A DNA stretch of 6,024 bases, from the NCBI GenBank assembly GCA_030529405.1, contig JAUMWZ010000029.1, positions 1 through 6,024 on the forward strand, given 5' to 3'. The position numbers and the translations under genes were made by a program. The DNA is from Bacteroides sp. (lineage in GTDB: Bacteria; Bacteroidota; Bacteroidia; Bacteroidales; Bacteroidaceae). The first letter of the stretch is position 1; each line of letters begins with the position of its first letter. The notes below the pieces were generated by a model. The model was not told the origin of the DNA. It did not search any database and was given only the letters and a program-made list of their open reading frames with translations. Positions 5,413 to 6,024 of this stretch are shown in pieces.

Positions 5413-6024
5413 ATGAAAGAAACTATATTATCATACCTTGAAGGCATCAGAGAATTCTCTGAAGGAGTTATCCTGTACGAGCAATACGGAAACAATAACG
5501 TTCTGAAGTTCCGCTTACGAAGTTGGGGATATACAGAGCAGTCTTATGCTATACTTATTGAGGAACTGCGTAAGATAGCAGATATAAGTGTAGACGAACT
5601 TGAACGATTACCTCGTAAGGCTTATTCAGTAGCCAAAACACCTAAGAGCGTCAATAGTTCTAATACTCCAACAGAACAAGACCTTGAAGACTTGAAAGAA
5701 ACTATTGACAGCAAAGAAGTAGAGATAGAAGACTTAGAAGATAAACTCCAAGAGAAAGATAACAGAATAGAGGAACTTGAGGACGAACTTCAAGAAAAGG
5801 AAGATAATATAGCAGAACTTGAGCAACAACTACTTGAGAGAAAAGAACGTGATGTTCCTGAAGAGGTAACCAACGCTATAAGGTTCAGAGATAAATATCC
5901 ATTCCTGCGTGAAGCTACTTGCCCCGATGAGCTAAAGATTCTCGTTTCAGATATGTTTACCGCTCATGATAAGTATAGGACAGCACACAAGAAGTTGGCA
6001 GATACGCCTGCAGATGTGTTTAAC
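5413..6024 (+). CDS. Coiled-coil phage protein of unknown function (3' end outside window)
   Basis: The frame is open from the ATG at 5413 to the window edge, giving 204 residues without a stop, so the C-terminus is missing. Residues 1-70 form a compact, mostly helical region (SYLEGIREFSEGVILYEQYG, then SYAILIEELRKIADISVDEL). A Ser/Thr/Asn/Pro linker spans about 75-88. Residues 91-146 form a very acidic coiled coil built from 14-residue units, three of them clear: IEDLEDKLQEKDNR, IEELEDELQEKEDN and IAELEQQLLERKER. A further alpha-helical part follows (FRDKYPFLREATCPDELKIL). No catalytic motif is seen. Similar proteins seem to occur in Bacteroides prophages (recollection). The coiled coil suggests an oligomeric scaffold, chaperone or connector role near head or tail assembly (inference). 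An ATG at 5406 in another frame is closed after 11 codons, supporting 5413. Confidence 0.85.
   Translation, partial: MKETILSYLEGIREFSEGVILYEQYGNNNVLKFRLRSWGYTEQSYAILIEELRKIADISVDELERLPRKAYSVAKTPKSVNSSNTPTEQDLEDLKETIDSKEVEIEDLEDKLQEKDNRIEELEDELQEKEDNIAELEQQLLERKERDVPEEVTNAIRFRDKYPFLREATCPDELKILVSDMFTAHDKYRTAHKKLADTPADVFN
5683..5850 (+). repeat. 42-bp-period coding repeat (14-residue coiled-coil units)
   Basis: Four consecutive 42-base units encode residues 91-104, 105-118, 119-132 and 133-146 of the coiled-coil protein. The last three are clearly alike at protein level (I-x-x-L-E-x-x-L at the same positions); the first is more diverged. DNA similarity is partial, with synonymous differences, so this is an ageing in-frame duplication rather than a fresh tandem repeat. 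Confidence 0.6.

Noticed and set aside
1..6024. CRISPR array, tRNA, insertion sequence or defence system
   Set aside because: No regularly spaced direct repeats, cloverleaf-like sequence, transposase motif or defence-type catalytic motif was seen; the content fits a phage structural cluster.

Overview
The window looks like part of the head (structural) gene cluster of a tailed phage or prophage from a member of the Bacteroidota. All six supported genes lie on the + strand in one compact block. The host call rests on A/T-rich gene leaders with little Shine-Dalgarno signal, one candidate promoter of the Bacteroides type (TTTG, 20 bp, TAnnTTTR), moderate-to-low GC, and a general resemblance of the hypothetical proteins to Bacteroides/Prevotella prophage proteins. 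No integrase, transposase, terminase, portal or attachment site is visible, so a free phage cannot be told from a prophage, and the phage type is open.

Layout: positions 1-266 are an A/T-rich non-coding leader with a candidate promoter at 204-235. Then come a conserved hypothetical protein with a very basic tail (267-761), a small virion-type protein (823-1308), an S49 (SppA/ClpP-fold) serine peptidase that is probably the prohead maturation protease (1361-2224), and a 722-residue HK97-fold major capsid protein with an N-terminal coiled-coil scaffold-like region and two C-terminal beta modules (2279-4447). A strong hairpin follows the capsid gene (4456-4486). Next are a 271-residue structural protein (4516-5331), a clear terminator-like hairpin (5365-5398), and an acidic coiled-coil protein that runs off the right edge (5413-6024).

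How the genes work together (inference): the capsid protein assembles with its own N-terminal scaffold, and the adjacent protease removes that scaffold during maturation. The proteins at 823-1308 and 4516-5331 appear to be diverged paralogs of one fold and flank the protease-capsid pair. The larger one also carries a C-terminal module of the same kind as the two appended to the capsid protein. The most interesting signal is therefore a shared set of surface-type beta modules spread over two neighbouring virion proteins, together with a paralogous pair of decoration- or tail-tube-like proteins.
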